A stretch of DNA of 64,000 nucleotides from Malus domestica (GCF_042453785.1 NC_091670.1:32995501-33059500), one strand, 5' to 3'. Numbered from the stretch's first letter, positions 23,633 through 39,839 are shown. The notes: generated from the sequence alone by a model not told the origin. Numbers and translations: made by a program.

Positions 23633-24409
23633 ATGATTCTAAAGAGACCAAAATTTAAAATTATTTTTTATAAAACACATGATGTGACGGTTGATGGTTG
23701 GACTCTTCTTTTAAATCATTAAAAATAATTGAACCATACATATCATATAATCTACAAAAAAAATAGTCTCAAAATGTGGTATCCCTAAATTTCTTTCCTT
23801 AATAAACTAAAAATTTTCCGTTTTTACTCTTTTCTTTTTCGTGATATAAACTCTACATCAAGTAAAAAGGTAATTTGCAAGAGGTTAATAACTTGGTTAA
23901 GAGAATTTATCTTTGTGTCCGAGGCTCTGAGTTCAATTTTGTTCTCTCAATATCGTTTGCATAAAAAATAGAACGTTAATTTTATTTTTGTTACGCCTTC
24001 GTAAATTATCAATTTTATTCTAACATTATTTGTAGAAAATATATAAGTTTGGTTACATGAAATCATGAATGTTCAAATGTAAATGAACACAAACTACAAA
24101 CACACAACCTCAAGAACATATGATAAAACTTGGAATAGAAGAAAACTATTACCAGCCTAAAACCTAATAATTAACCTAAAGTGCTGCATCAAACTCGCGT
24201 AAATCACTTGACTAAACTAATTTGATGCATGCAAACCTAATTACTATATTAAGTATATTAACATTTAGCATCGTGTAAGAATTACTGACAACTTGGAAAA
24301 AAATAACGAAATGGTTTGGTGATCACTTGCAATCTTGCATACATGATGCGATACCATAATCTCTACACCAATCTAAGTTTAATATGAATTAAATAATATC
24401 ATTTGTGTA
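23633..24409. other. Spacer with a diverged MITE-like repeat
   Basis: About 23633-23800 resembles the short repeat family at 7545-7690 and 29885-30115 (ACACATGATGTGACGG, TTGATGGTTGGACT, then GTCTCAAAATGTGGTATCCCTAA). From 23860 to 23970 there is a SINE-like phrase (GAGGCTCTGAGTTCAATTTT) of uncertain nature. The remainder up to the solo LTR is AT-rich with no gene seen. Confidence 0.4.
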
Positions 24410-24414
24410 TATAT

Positions 24415-26437
24415 TGTAACAACCCGTACTGGAATTTACGAAACGAAGGGGTATTTTTGTAATTTCACTAAATTTGGGATATTTATTTTTAAAATTGTTT
24501 TTGGATCTTAAATGGTGAGCCAAGTGGGCCCGTTTTGCTTTTTGGTCCCCGGCCTTTCTTCTTGGGTTGCCACGTGGCACCCTCTCTCCCTCACTTTCCT
24601 CTCTTCCTCTCATCTCCCCCAATCTCTCTCTCTTTCTCACGACTCACTCCCTCTCCCTCTCTCTCGCAAACCTCTCTCCCTCAGCTCTCTTCCTCGAGGT
24701 GCCAACCCATACATACACACCAACCTTCGAACCTAAGGACCAAGACACCAACCCTTGAACCCCAGGGTCGAAAGGTGTAGTGCCATGGAAACCGGTGTGA
24801 AGGTTTGGAGAACCCAACGAGTTCCTGACAGCTTTCAAGGCAGTTCCCGGCCAACTCCAGCCATGATTGAGGAAACTAAAGGTCCCGTCTTAACCTACGT
24901 TCTTTAAGCTTCAATTTGGTAGGTGAATTGAGTCCTAGGTTTGAGCAACGACGTTGAACGGAGCTCGGGAAGTTTTGGCTTCCTTCTCCATCGAGTTTGG
25001 CCGGCCCTAACTCGTTGGGCCTTGAACCCAACCCAGATCTAAACCAGGCTTTCAATCCTAAACCCTTAAAGTCTAACCCAAAATCCTTTTTAACCCAAGC
25101 CTTGGGGTTGTATAGGACTCAGGCTTTAAGCCTGTTAACCCCAAACCCAAACCCTATTTTAAAACCCTCAGAACCCAGGCCTTTTGGGCCGAGTAAACTA
25201 GGGCCTTCGGCCCATTGAAACCAAGCCCAAAGCCCAGGCCCAAACCTAACAAACCCTAGGCCCAAACCTAACTAACCCGGACCCCATGGCGCTCGTGAAG
25301 GCGTGTGGGCCTATGCGTGAAAGGCCATCGGTGTCGGCGGGTGGAGCACACATGTCGCTGTCCATAGCGGTGTTTGTAAATTTTCCAGCCAACTTTCCGG
25401 CGGTGCGTGGGGGTACCCGAGGTCATTTTTTATGTTTTTCGACGTCCTGAATCTGTTTATGATGTCCGTTTTTTTTCAAATTCAATCATTTGAATAGATT
25501 TTTATTAATTGAACCCTTTATGTGCTTAGGGGCAATTATTTGTGGCGTTTCCGTCTTCGCTAGTTTGCGTGGCTCTTCGGCGGTGAAGTATCTATGAGTG
25601 GACCGCTTCTAAAATGCATTTTTTAATAGTACAAATGCATACATGAAAAGCATGATTTAATGGTTACGTTTTATAAGTAAATTAGATTTACACGTTATTA
25701 TTATCATGCTTTACTAAGAATATTTTGGAATGCCATAATTTATCGAACTTATGCTCCTTGTAGTATATATGATGGATGACTATATACTATGAAGATGTTT
25801 TGAGATATATGTACGTATGTTGGAAAGATTATATACAATGTTTTGTGCTTATCTAGTGGTCATTATTCTGCCTACGGGTGATGATACTTATTTGGCCTAC
25901 GGGTCGGGTGATGTAGGGGCCTACGGGTCAATTATGATACCACTATTTAGCACAATATATATATACGAGATAGGTTTTATGAAAGGTTTCATGGCATGCT
26001 AGGGTTTTTGGAAAAACCTATTACGTATTATGCTATTGATGTTTTCATAAAACTTTGGGGGTTCGTACGTTGTTGAATAACTATTTTAGTATTATATATA
26101 TCAACTTGGTCCCCTCATGTTTTGTTTTTCACCTCAGGACTTAGGTTCGAGGCGTACAATCTAGTCGTCAAGACACTTCCACATCGGCATCTTCGAGTCC
26201 TCTCAGTTTAAGACCCATCCTTTTGTTCATTCAATTTTATATTCTTCCCCTTGGTGTTTTAGTTAGATTGTATGCTCTGAACAAGTTCCTAAGTTGCATA
26301 ATCATTGTATTTAAATTTATAAGTTTTATTTATGTTCGTTACTTCTCATGCATATTAGTATGGCTTCGTCACCTTCGGGTGTCAACCAGCACATGCCTAC
26401 CTCGGGTATTTGGAGAATATCGGGATCGGGCATGTCA
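24415..26437 (+). mobile_element. Solo LTR, 2.02 kb, LTR retrotransposon (probably Gypsy-type)
   Basis: It begins TGTAACAACCCGTACTGG, ends CGGGATCGGGCATGTCA, and is bordered by perfect TATAT repeats (24410-24414 and 26438-26442). Inside are a CT-rich leader (24580-24690), a block of CCCAAACCC/AACCC repeats (25020-25270), and three CCTACGGGT motifs (25873-25930). No gag or pol frame and no partner LTR are present, so it looks like a solo LTR. The termini relate it to the element at 7785-10344. The intact target duplication suggests moderate age. Confidence 0.75.
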
Positions 26438-26442
26438 TATAT

Positions 26443-27191
26443 ACTATATACAATAAGTACTCGAAATCTACATATGGCCGTGATTTTAATTGAAGAGAAC
26501 AGAGATAGAAGGAAGACAGATGAGAAAAGTTGACAGGAGAGTAAGAAAACATATACAAAATGATCATATAAAATCTAAAATTAAAGTAATATGTTCAATA
26601 TTGGTGTTTTGCCTTCTAATATTTTGAAAATGTTTGAGATTGTTTTTTTAAGTAAACTCACTTTTTGACATTCAGAATAGTATTAAAAATTCGTTAAGCG
26701 GAAAATCTTAAAAGTAATTCTAGGTTAAGTCGGGTGCTTCCTCAATAAGCGCTTCCACGTGAAACACTCAGATTATTAATGTAAATCTCTACATATTTAT
26801 GATAAAAACACTATAAGCGTTGTGAGGATAATTGTTTCCTACATAAGCAATTCCAAACAAAATTTTCAACCATGTATTAGCTTTGTTTTCCTTTCTTAAT
26901 TTCATTTGTGCGTTGAGAGCCAACCATATAATCGCATGCATCATGAGTTCCCAATACAACTTTAACCTCTTGATTAGTAAACAACTACTCATATGTGTTG
27001 ATTTCTTATTATATTGTAGGCATCTAATTACAATTATAATTCGAATATAAGCTTATAACCAAGTAGGCTATAGACTATTATTGGTGTGCCTATATTTGAC
27101 GGGTAACTTTGAATGTTACTCTTCCAACAACTTTCTTTATTTTTTAAGCCTTCTATGGAATCCATAATCTAATAACTGAGGCTTACGACTA
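26443..27191. other. Spacer, no gene seen
   Basis: AT-rich sequence between two solo LTRs. A 67-codon minus-strand frame near 26789-26992 has no recognisable motif. Nothing else is supported. Confidence 0.5.
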
Positions 27192-27196
27192 GTTAG

Positions 27197-27951
27197 TGTG
27201 GAGCCAAAAATAATCACAAGGCGGCACATGGATCTTTGGATTAAAAGAACAAGAATACCCTTGAGGCACATCAGAGTTCCTATGCGTAAGCAGCAGGTAA
27301 TCATCTTTCAATCAAGTCAAAAGTGCCCGAAATAGGTAACAATTCAAAGCCTATTTCATCCATCCTCATCAAATCCTTCCTACAAGGTAATTCCCAAAAC
27401 CTTCCTTTTAAATTATGTTAATTGATTAATTAATGGATTTATTACCTAATTAATCCATTAATTACCAATTAAATCACCAATTATACCCCAAAAAACACAC
27501 CAAAGGCCGGTCACCCTTTCTCCCAAGGGAACCGGCCATGCCTTATATATTCTACCACATTTTCCCCTTTTATGATATTAATTAGCTAGTTAATTAGGTA
27601 ATTATTTTATTGGCTAATTAATTAGCTAATTATTTCAATAACTCCCAATTTAACACAAATGAAGAACCTAGCCCACAAAGGGAGCTAGGTGGCCGGTCCT
27701 CTCTCACTCAAGGAGGCCGGTCACTCTCCTATTTAAACCCCATCATTCTCCTCAAAATTCACGTCCAACTCTCTTACTAAAATTCTCAAACACTTTCTCT
27801 CTAAATTCTAACTTTGGCATTGGAGGTTCTTCGGCCAAAGCCCCCCCCATTCATCGTGGGCACGTGAGACTCTTGGCCTTGACCAAATGTGTTAATTGTT
27901 TTGTAGATGCAATTTTGTCCAAGATCAAGAAGGAAGAAATTTGCATTTACA
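27197..27951 (+). mobile_element. Solo LTR, 755 bases, TGTGGAGCC family
   Basis: It begins TGTGGAGCCAAAAATAATC and ends AATTTGCATTTACA. A relative with the same ends and order of motifs lies at 61225-61834 (shared CTTTGGCAT, TCTTCGGCCAAAGCCCCCC and GGCCTTGA blocks). The flanks are GTTAG (27192-27196) and ATTAG (27952-27956), a 5-base duplication with one mismatch. TATATATTCTACC and TCCTATTTAAACC stretches may be its promoter. No internal retroelement region is attached. Confidence 0.7.
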
Positions 27952-27956
27952 ATTAG

Positions 27957-28889
27957 CACACCTAAATCTACAATAAAAAATGTTGAGACTATACATAATA
28001 GTTGCTTATGAAAGAGACCGCGTACACCGCCACTGTGATAGCCGCTAAACCCCTTTCATACAAGTCTCTCTCTTTATTGAGGTTTACATGTACCATCGAC
28101 TATATGGATGGTCCCATAATTAGGTATTTCATTAGGGAGTGAATAATATTCCCGAAAGTAAGAATTGCACTTGTTACTTTGCAAGCACATATGCCTCCCG
28201 TCTTCTACCTTCCTAACCTTATACTAAGATGCATGCTAAGGTCAGTCGAACGTGTGCATGTGCGAAATCAATTTCTCTTCCGGCTTTTAGATCTTAATCT
28301 ACATCACAAAGAGTGTTAAAATCAAATGGGAATGGCCGCACGTGATTAATTTCTTCTTGTGCATGCATGAAGTATCTTCCTACTTCTAGGGAAGACCACG
28401 TGCAAAGCTGTGTTTGCTTGTTTTCAACCCTGCCTACCACTTCACACACCGACAAAACAAAGGCCAAATTAGTATTGTGCACAACGCGTGGGCTCGACGC
28501 TGAGATACCACGTTCAATAATCAATGTCAATAATTTAGATTATCGACACTTTCCTCTACTTGTACGATGAAGGTCCCCACTCTGACCCCCCCGGCGACCA
28601 ACACAAATAACAAAAGCAGGTTTGTGCGGTTCGAATTTGAAGGGTTGGTAAGTTAGTAGTTGTATTTAGATATCTGTACATCTTGTTTTTTTTTTTTGTC
28701 GTTATTAAGTTCTTGATTAAAAATTCTTTGACCAAAATGTTTAACGGCTAAAAATTTTAATGAATAAAATACACTGAAATATAATAGAATTTCAGTGGTA
28801 TTCAAATTGATTTTAGGTTCGACAAAAAAAAAATGATTTTAGGACTTAAGAATTAGAACTTGATCCTGTTTAAATTTACCTAACTTAAC
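27957..28889. other. Spacer, no gene seen
   Basis: No conserved frame was found. A pair of overlapping short frames near 28294-28570 on opposite strands contains no known motif. TGCATGCATG near 28359-28367 and a TTT tract near 28687 are the only marked features. Confidence 0.45.
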
Positions 28890-29062
28890 TCGGTATAGCC
28901 ACTTAGTACTATATATGGTCGAGTAATATTCATCTTCACTTGTAGGTGAGAGATCTCAGGTTCGATTCTTGCCAAAAGCTAATTTAAACCACATTATTGT
29001 AAGCCCATTGTGAGACTTAGCCCACTTTCCATCCCATAATATTGTTTGTTCAAACAAAAAAA
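28890..29062 (+). mobile_element. SINE-like element with tRNA-type B box
   Basis: A box-A-like TATGGTCGAGTAAT and a box-B-like GGTTCGATTCTTG are spaced as in tRNA-derived SINEs. The body AATTTAAACCACATTATTG, then GACTTAGC, recurs in inverse orientation at 57222-57365, which shows a dispersed family. It ends near TTGTTCAAACAAAAAAAA. A target duplication was not found, so the ends are approximate. Confidence 0.5.
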
Positions 29063-29651
29063 AGCTCGTTAGATGGCGATACTTCTCTTTTGTCAATGGT
29101 AAGAGATTTCATATCAAATTATTCCTCTCCCTTCAAGAAAAATAACTAACCCATAAGTACAAATAAGTATTAAAATTCGTTTTTTCCAAGTGTTAGACTC
29201 GAGTAACAATACCAAACTTACGTTTTTCGATCCATGGTAACCTTCTAGTACGAGTTTAAATTTCGAGTTAGACTTTGAGGTTGAACATCCAAGTTTCAAT
29301 CCTCCATGGCTGCGTGTGAATTATGTTTAGTATGACTTTGTTGAACACCATTTATTTAGTGCGTCATATAATTTAGTTATGTCTCACATATATATCAATT
29401 TTTGCAATAAATTACTAGTAACACATGTTGGTCAACAAAATAAATGGAAATTGGATTCCTCCCTCTACTCCTGAACAACCATATTGAAATCAAGATGCAA
29501 TGATTTGTCAAAGTTTCAAGATAGCATCGGATCCATACGTACTCCTTTTTTAGAAGTTAAGCGAACTAAGAAAGTTGGGATATTTAGGGGTTTTTTTATT
29601 TATTTATAAAAAAGACCAGTTGATGGCTTCATCATGACAGTCCACATTCTT

Positions 29652-30530
29652 GAGGGAAAACCTCTTGTATGCGCACGAACGAATCACATGGATGTCTCAC
29701 ACACTAAACACATCCAACTCCACTACAGCTTTTGTGCTTGTTATCGTATGCGGGTGCTATACTTCACAAAATAAAATCTTTTCTTTACCTAAATCACCCC
29801 GTCTTCCATTTTATTAACGCACACTCAAAGATTTAAGTTTCAAATTCGGTGGATGGTTTGGTAATTCTAATATAGATAAAGGTAATGCCAAGAAGATCAA
29901 AGTTCTACACCAAATTTTATAAACCAAATAATGTGAATATTGACGATTGAATTATAAGTAATGCGTAGACCAAATTTTTTAAATCAAATTTTGCAAACTA
30001 AATGATGTGGTCGTAGATAATTTGATTATTAATTAAGTGTCGATTAACGTGCTTGTTCATTTGGTTTGCAATTTGGTTTTAAAAATTTAATCTCCCTAAC
30101 ATTACTCTTGAATTATTATCAAAAGATAGACGTGATTCTTTGAATTATTATCAAAACATTGCAATTTGATTGCATGAAAGAAAGTTTGGAACCTTATGCA
30201 AAATAGAAAAACAAGAAGTGAGGGAAAACCTCCTGTATGCACACGAACGAATCACATAGATGTCTAAGTTCTAATCCCACACACTAAACACATCCAACTT
30301 CACCATAGCTTTTGTGCTTGTTATCGTATACGGGTGCTATACTTCACAAAATAAAATATTTTCTTTACCTAAATGACCCCGTCTTCCATTTTATTAACGC
30401 ACAATCAAGATTCAAGTTTTGAAATTGACGGATAGTTTAGTAATTTTAATATAGAGAAAGGTGTAATGCCAAGAAGATCAAAGTTATAAACTAAATTTTG
30501 TAAACCGAATAATGTAAATGTATTGAATTA
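29652..30530. repeat. Direct duplication of about 300 bases, with a MITE-like repeat between
   Basis: 29643-29950 (starting GAGGGAAAACCTCTTGTATG) and 30219-30530 (GAGGGAAAACCTCCTGTATG) are direct copies at about 85-90 percent identity by eye, including TTGTGCTTGTTATCGTAT and CCCCGTCTTCCATTTTATT. The copy order is direct, about 575 bases apart. Sequence at about 29885-30115 also matches the MITE-like family of 7545-7690. No coding content. Confidence 0.75.
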
Positions 30531-31160
30531 TTACCGAATGAGAACGTGAATCTTTGGATGGACACAAAGATCTTCCCCTGTTGAGTCCGGCTCATAACAA
30601 AAACAAGTACACTGGACCGGGAACGTGAACCGGCCGCCTGTAGGGCCGGAATCTAAAAGAAGGGAAAAGCCCCAAAAGGCCCACACAGCTCCAACTGTCA
30701 CCCGTCGAGGACTACGAGATCCTCTCTCTCCTCCCCATGTCACGACAAACTCACCTACGTAATGTACACAGCTGCACACCCGCTGTTTCCACTCTCATTA
30801 TAAGCCATGCATCCTTAAATATCAACCGTCTGTCCTCAATGCCTCGATAAAACAACGGTTAAAATCCATCAAGGTTTCGAGGTGGTTCGCAGGAGATTAT
30901 TCCCGTAAGGAACGTGAAGAAAGAGAGGAGGCAGGAGAGAGAGTTTCTCCAGGAGAGATCCATAAGAACCTCCGCATGCTTTCTCACACTTCTCATATTT
31001 TTTTTTTAATTAAAAAATATAAAAACAAAAAGCACATTCCGGTTCTGTTGGTGGGCTGTTCGGAGTCCCCAAAAGCTGCTTAAAAGCTTCTCGCTTTTTA
31101 GGGCTTTTCATTCCATTTACTTCAGACGAAGAGAGTAAGAGAGCTCCGATCCGATCACAA
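30531..31160 (+). promoter_or_regulatory. GAPCp upstream region and leader
   Basis: GC-richer than its surroundings from about 30580 to 30730. A purine-rich leader (AAGAAAGAGAGGAGGCAGGAGAGAGAG) lies near 30915-30950 and a TTTTTTTTAATTAAAAAATATAAAAA tract near 30998-31025. A clear TATA box position cannot be chosen between TTATAAGCC (about 30798) and the later AT tract. Confidence 0.35.
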
Positions 31161-34688
<3,528 letters not shown>

Positions 34689-36625
34689 GTATCTGTTGTC
34701 AACGAGTGCCTCCGAAATTTTATCACTTTGATGCTTGCCATGAGTTTGGTTGAAGAAGTAGTTTATACACATGATCTCGTTTTTATTGAAGTGGAGATTT
34801 AGACGGACGTCGCATATTTCTACTTGAAAATAATGGAAATTTTGATTTGTATGATGAGCTCCCAGGTCGTTTGGGCTAAATACATCATCTATTTGTACCC
34901 GCATTATAATATACCTCTCTGTTGAAGGGCCTTTTTCCCTTTGTCCAAGAAAAGTCTTTAACGTGAATGTTCTCATAATTTAGCAGTAACTTTGGCGGAA
35001 ATTTCCTACCATCTTTACTTTGACAACCAAAGTCCAAAAGTTCATCCATCACCCTTAGGCATAGCGCCTAGGTGGCGTTAGGTGGGGATTTTTAGAATAG
35101 TGGACAGGGGTACACCGCAAGAAGCTGGCTCGTGTCAATTATTCTCCTTCTCGTCCTTCTCTTGGCTGCTAGTACAGTCTCTTTACTTTCCAGTGAAATT
35201 TTCTTTGTTTCGGCCTTAATCTTGACAATCATTTGGGAACTTGTCTTGCTTCTCAATTCAGGGATTTTGTAGAAAAAATGCATACAGACCCAGGGTCGAC
35301 CTAGTTGAAGGCTCAACAAGTTGTGCCTTAGAGTTTAATACATTGGTATCACACTCACTTTTGGCTACTGTGCACATAGTGGAAGGCTAAGCTTGTATGT
35401 CTAAGTAGCTATGTCACCACAGTTGAATCGAAAAATAAGAATTTGGATCTAAACTTTTGAGCTTGTGAAAACAGACGGATAAATTGTGCATCAGATGTAT
35501 TCGAACCACAAACTAAAAATAAGTGCTCAAAATCAGGCAATCCGATTCCCACCAAAGTCATATGAGCTTGAGCTGCACGTGTTAGTTATCGATATCTCAT
35601 ACATAAGCACTGCGATTTGCTTAATTAATTCTTCGAGATTTATTATGAAATCCTCTCTTAATTCTCATACAAAGCATAGTCGGATTTTATTTATAAAAAA
35701 AAAAATCCAGTTCTACCAAACAAAAAAACTTTGAGGGGGCTATTTACAAAACTTCAATGCATCTCATATACTATAAATATGGGTGTTTAGTGGCAGGCAT
35801 GGATACAAAGCTCTTTGGCTTCATGTGAGAGGGAGAATCATGTTGTCTGTTAATTTGGATTCTCATTAATTATAGACATCTATATACTTGGATATGGTAA
35901 ATCTCATAAAGCTAAGACGTTCAATTATTTTTTGTTTCACAGATAACCTACAAATTTTGCACTTTAGTGACCAAAAAAGAACAAGTTCTTTAGAGATAGG
36001 CCCTTACAAGTTACAACTCATATTTCGGAATTGAGTTTTTGGAGACCCGGCCCAAAGTAGAATCCATGAGTTTTGGTGCCATTTGTAAATTCTTCTTCCT
36101 CTAGTGTGATGGTGAGAAGGAAAATTTTCTTTGATAAGCTCTTTGTATGATTGATAGCATCCATGAAAACCTCTGAATTGATACCCTTTTGTTTTTTTTT
36201 TGAAAGATCAGTTTTGGTTTATACTCTCGTTGCCGCTCATGAACTTTTATCTGTCATAAGACAGAAGGAAAATTGGATCTACGTATATGCAGCGATTGTG
36301 TATTCGGCATGGAAAAGATTGTGATTGTGTGGATATTAGTATGATTTATATGTGATATTTAATTGAGTTTATACTGCCTCCAGCCCTCCAGCATGTTCAA
36401 AAGTTCAAAATATATAAAAAGATCAGTTCACGTTTAAATTTCATTAATTTGTGATACCAAAATCTAAGGCATCTTATTTCATTATAATACGCATATAATG
36501 TTCCTTAACAATATAAATAAATTTCTTATATCGTTATGACTATCGCTACCAGCCTACCACTCTAATTGCAGCGCCTTGCAATTTGCATGGTGGGCTATTA
36601 TTTTAGAAATAAAAATAATATAATT
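34689..36625. other. GAPCp 3' region and long spacer, no gene seen
   Basis: The GAPCp 3' UTR probably ends within about 250 bases of the stop. Between 34850 and 34980 there is a short repeat-like phrase (CATCATCTATTTGTACC) shared with the MITE at 1520. No conserved frame or RNA gene was recognised in the rest; the sequence is AT-rich with TTAATTAATT and (A)n tracts. Confidence 0.45.
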
Positions 36626-37142
36626 TCATGGAGGGCAAGGCTTGTTGCACAAACAGAGGAATAAGGAGCATTTGCCGCCATCGTAACCGTGCCCCTTGCA
36701 TTTTCTGACCCAGGGAGGTGTCCTGGTGCATCCGCCGATAAGTTCTGTACAGTCCCCGATTTGAATAGCTTCAGTATTCTTCACTGTCTCATCTGCATGG
36801 GAATAATACAAATGATATATAAAAAGATTGATAATAATTTAATACAGATAATATATCACGCATTCACTAAATTTTGAGCTTCAAAATAAGCTGAGGGAGA
36901 AATACTAACTCATCATTAATGTAATTTTAACTGTTAAAAATCAAGCCCTCAGGGTTAATTAATAGGGATGACCGTGGCCTAATGATTTATGAAGAAAATA
37001 AGTTTCGAGTTTGATTTCTTCCAATATATGTTTACTAATTGTTTGTGTGAGAGGGAGAGAATGAGAGTACATAGTTACCGGAAGCTAGAAGGATGATGAG
37101 CAACAAAACAAGCACAAAGAACTTCCTCACCAATGTCGCCAT
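36626..37142 (-). CDS. Defensin-like secreted peptide (cysteine-rich)
   Basis: Two exons on the minus strand (37142-37079 and 36792-36626) give 76 residues. Exon 1 is almost entirely a signal peptide (MATLVRKFFVLVLLLIILLAS), and the intron falls at its end, as is usual for plant defensin-like genes. The mature part has seven Cys: GDC, GGC, RKC, GKC, then the FLCLC pair and KPC. The GGKC...C.C spacing fits the Cys-stabilised alpha-beta fold, but an odd Cys count leaves one unpaired, unlike classic eight-Cys defensins. A plausible role is defence or signalling at the cell surface, inferred from family only. A paralog lies at 39297-39663. Confidence 0.75.
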
Positions 37143-37329
37143 AACCTTTCTCTCTTGTTCGTTTCTCAATTGCCTTATAGCTTCGACTCTCTCTTTCCAG
37201 CACTATATGTATATTTGCAGACACATCTTAGATCCCTAGGCTTTTTATAATATGGATTTTCAGGTTTTTATCAAGGAAAACAACGTGATTATTTAAAAAT
37301 TGCAATACCAGTGTGGTAATCCAGTGTTC

Positions 37330-38510
37330 TTAGTACTTGGTGAACTTCAATTTTCTGTTAATTTTCCTCATTTACCATGATCTTTACAACTTCAATTTTC
37401 TGTTTTATTTCCTAGTTTATAGTGTGAACATTTCAATTATGTGAATTTCTTTCCTAATTTACAATGTGAATATGAGAATATGAGAATATGAAAATAGAAA
37501 AGTCCATAAATAATATTCGTAAGAATTAGAGACGAATTGATACTTCGAAATCATTTTCTGTTTTTTTTGGGCTTATTATATTAAGATCCCACAAATTGTT
37601 GAATAAACCCCACATTTGATTTTTCAATTAAAAACTATCTTAATACACTCCACATACTTCCCCATAATACCCTCACACCCCACATTCTCAATATACACCT
37701 TACATTTTCTACATGCGCCCCATATTTTCTATACACACCACATTTCTCAAATCTTATAAAGCTTTTAATTTGGACAAAAAATGTCAACTGGAATTTTGAC
37801 AAAAGATGTTGCCTTTAAAGCATATGTGGGTTATTTTCAATTCCACCATTAAAACTCATGTCGTCTGTTTTTAATATGTGGTGGTAATTTTAGGTGTTTA
37901 ATTTTTCATGTAATCCTTATGATCCCTAAAAGATGAATACAAATATAGAAGCTTGAATAACGCAACAAGGGCAATATTAAATAATTATCGATGTCGTCAA
38001 ATCACTAAAACAATAAAAAATATGAAGTCTTATCTCATGTGAAGCTTCCAAAACATCGATTTCGTGTTTCATTCGTCAAAAAATAATTTTTCTCAATTAA
38101 TATGTTTGTAATTTCATTGGTTAGGGTTTTGTTCAACAATGGAGGGTCCGAAGGGTTTTGATAGTTGAAGAAGATAAATAATACGTTAAAAGTAATTTGG
38201 GGGGCATTTAGAATATTTTTTTTTTAACCTGATAAGGTCAAAATTGTCATTGCATAGTAGAGTAAATAAGTCATTTAATATTAAATTTTAATGTGGGGTG
38301 CATTTAACATTTTGTGGGATGCTAATATAAATATTTTTTTTATCCTAATTTATAATGGGACAGGTTGAATTTTCTGTTTTCTTCCCTAATTTACAATGAG
38401 AAAGCTTTAATTTTCTGTTTTCTTCCCTAATTTACAATGGAACAACTTCAATGTTCTGTTTTCTTTCCTAATTTACAATGAGACAACTTTCCTACAGAAA
38501 TAAAAATAAA
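37330..38510. repeat. AATTTTCTGTTTTC minisatellite, interrupted by a MITE
   Basis: Units of about 40 bases built on CCTAATTTACAATGGGACAA followed by CTTCAATTTTCTGTTTTC occur at 37340-37470 and 38345-38510, and again at 39840-40010 beyond the second defensin-like gene. Units are degenerate. The break between 37560 and 38342 is a transposon insertion. The repeats flank both defensin-like copies on the same side, so they belong to the duplicated block. Confidence 0.75.
37569..38333. mobile_element. MITE with 41-base terminal inverted repeats, 765 bases
   Basis: Left TTATATTAAGATCCCACAAA and the inverted right end TTATATTAGCATCCCACAAA continue as matching arms through ACCCCACATT, an inverted repeat of about 41 bases. 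Eight T's border the element on each side, which may be an 8-base duplication or only the target tract. No coding content. It splits the local minisatellite, so it is younger than that array. Confidence 0.65.
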
Positions 38511-39296
38511 AAAACCTCCCAGAGGGTTTAGCATGCATTAATCCCCCAAACAAAACACCGCTTAGAAATAAATCCCAATTTTCATTCTGTTTATTTGTAA
38601 GTCCTCAATTTTTGTTGTTATTTAATAATGTGATTCACCGATTTTTTGGTTGGGTAGTTTACTTAAGGATTTAACCACATAGGTATAGGTATATATATTT
38701 AAAAAAAAACAGTAGCGGTCTTATATATTACCAAAAAAAAAAAAAACAGAGATGATTTCCACGTGCCTCTTTAAGAAATAGTACAATTTTTAAGGGTATT
38801 AACCACATAGCTAGGTATTGGTCTTACTCCAAATGGGGTTTCTCTAAAACTAGTTTTTCTTCTCTCCTATGTCTCTTTAATATTTCTTCTAAGATTATTC
38901 TTAAAAATTTGTCAATTTTGAGGGCTGTAATTTTTCTAACCGAAGGTAACATCTATGTTCTTTTGTTTTTGAATGATGTGTTTTGGTTCATATTCTCGTT
39001 GTGTATCATAAACTTTTATCCAAGTGTGATAACACCAAAGGAAAATTAGACCTCAAAAAGATTATGATTGTGCGTCGGCTATAGCTTAATTATATATAAA
39101 AAAGTCACTTCCTATACTAATTTCATTGATTCATGATACGAAAATCTCATGCATCTTATTTCATGATACACATATATAATGTACCTTAACAAATTCACTA
39201 GCTCAATTATTTAATCATAATTAACTTAAAATAATGCTATCATCACCACACTAATTGCTCTTGCAATTTGCATGGTAATTTTATTTAGGAATTATT
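38511..39296. other. Spacer between the two defensin-like copies
   Basis: No gene seen. Phrases such as GGTTCATATTCTCGTTG and TTAACAA near 38985-39200 resemble sequence near 36220-36520 beyond the first defensin-like gene, supporting duplication of a block larger than the gene itself. Poly-A tracts lie at 38701-38745. Confidence 0.45.
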
Positions 39297-39663
39297 TTAG
39301 GTAGGGCAAGGCCTGTCGCACGCGCAGAGGAACGCGGAGCATTTGCCGCCCTCATAACCCTGATTTATGCATTTCCTATTACAGATGCGGCCGGGTCTTG
39401 ATGCAAAAGCCAATAAGTTTATGTTCCGTGCAATCCCCAATTTGAACAGCTTTCGTGTTCTTCATTTGTTCTTGTCCAACAGCTTCAGTGTTCTTCACTG
39501 TCTCATCTGAATGTCAATAACACAAATGATGTATAAAAGATTATCCATAATTGTGTTTGTTGTGTGCGTGAGAGGGAGAGAGTGAGAGTACTTAATTACC
39601 AGAAGTTAGAAGGATGATGAGCAACAAAACAAGCACAAAGAGCTTCCTTGCGAAAGTCGCCAT
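39297..39663 (-). pseudogene. Defensin-like paralog, broken
   Basis: The paralog of the gene at 36626-37142 has the same two-exon plan: a signal-peptide exon (39663-39600, MATFARKLFVLVLLLIILL) and a mature-peptide exon (39506-39297). Parts of the Cys pattern are still readable (GDC, then GYEGGKC and FLCAC). A short tandem repeat of the segment after the signal peptide makes its pro-region longer. The copy looks broken, with about one break, and is probably not expressed as a full peptide. Confidence 0.7.
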
Positions 39664-39839
39664 GCCCTTCTTTCTTCAGTATTTTTCAGTTGCCTTATAG
39701 CTACAACTCTCTCTTATTCCAACACTGTATAGTATGGTTTCGTAGAGACATCCTAAGACCCTAGGGTTTATAGTATGAATTTTCAGGGTTTGATCAAGGA
39801 AACAAAGTCATCTACAGTACTGTGGTAGCCAGTCTCTTT

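Noticed and set aside
24512-24838. Several overlapping Ser/Pro/Leu-rich frames
   Set aside because: They come from a CT-rich tract of the 2.0 kb solo LTR.
26789-26992. A 67-codon minus-strand frame considered as a transposase fragment
   Set aside because: No catalytic motif or related sequence was recognised; composition is like the spacer.
30531-30779. An 82-codon minus-strand frame rich in Cys, Gly and Trp
   Set aside because: No homology recognised, no splice or promoter context, and it lies in the GAPCp upstream region.
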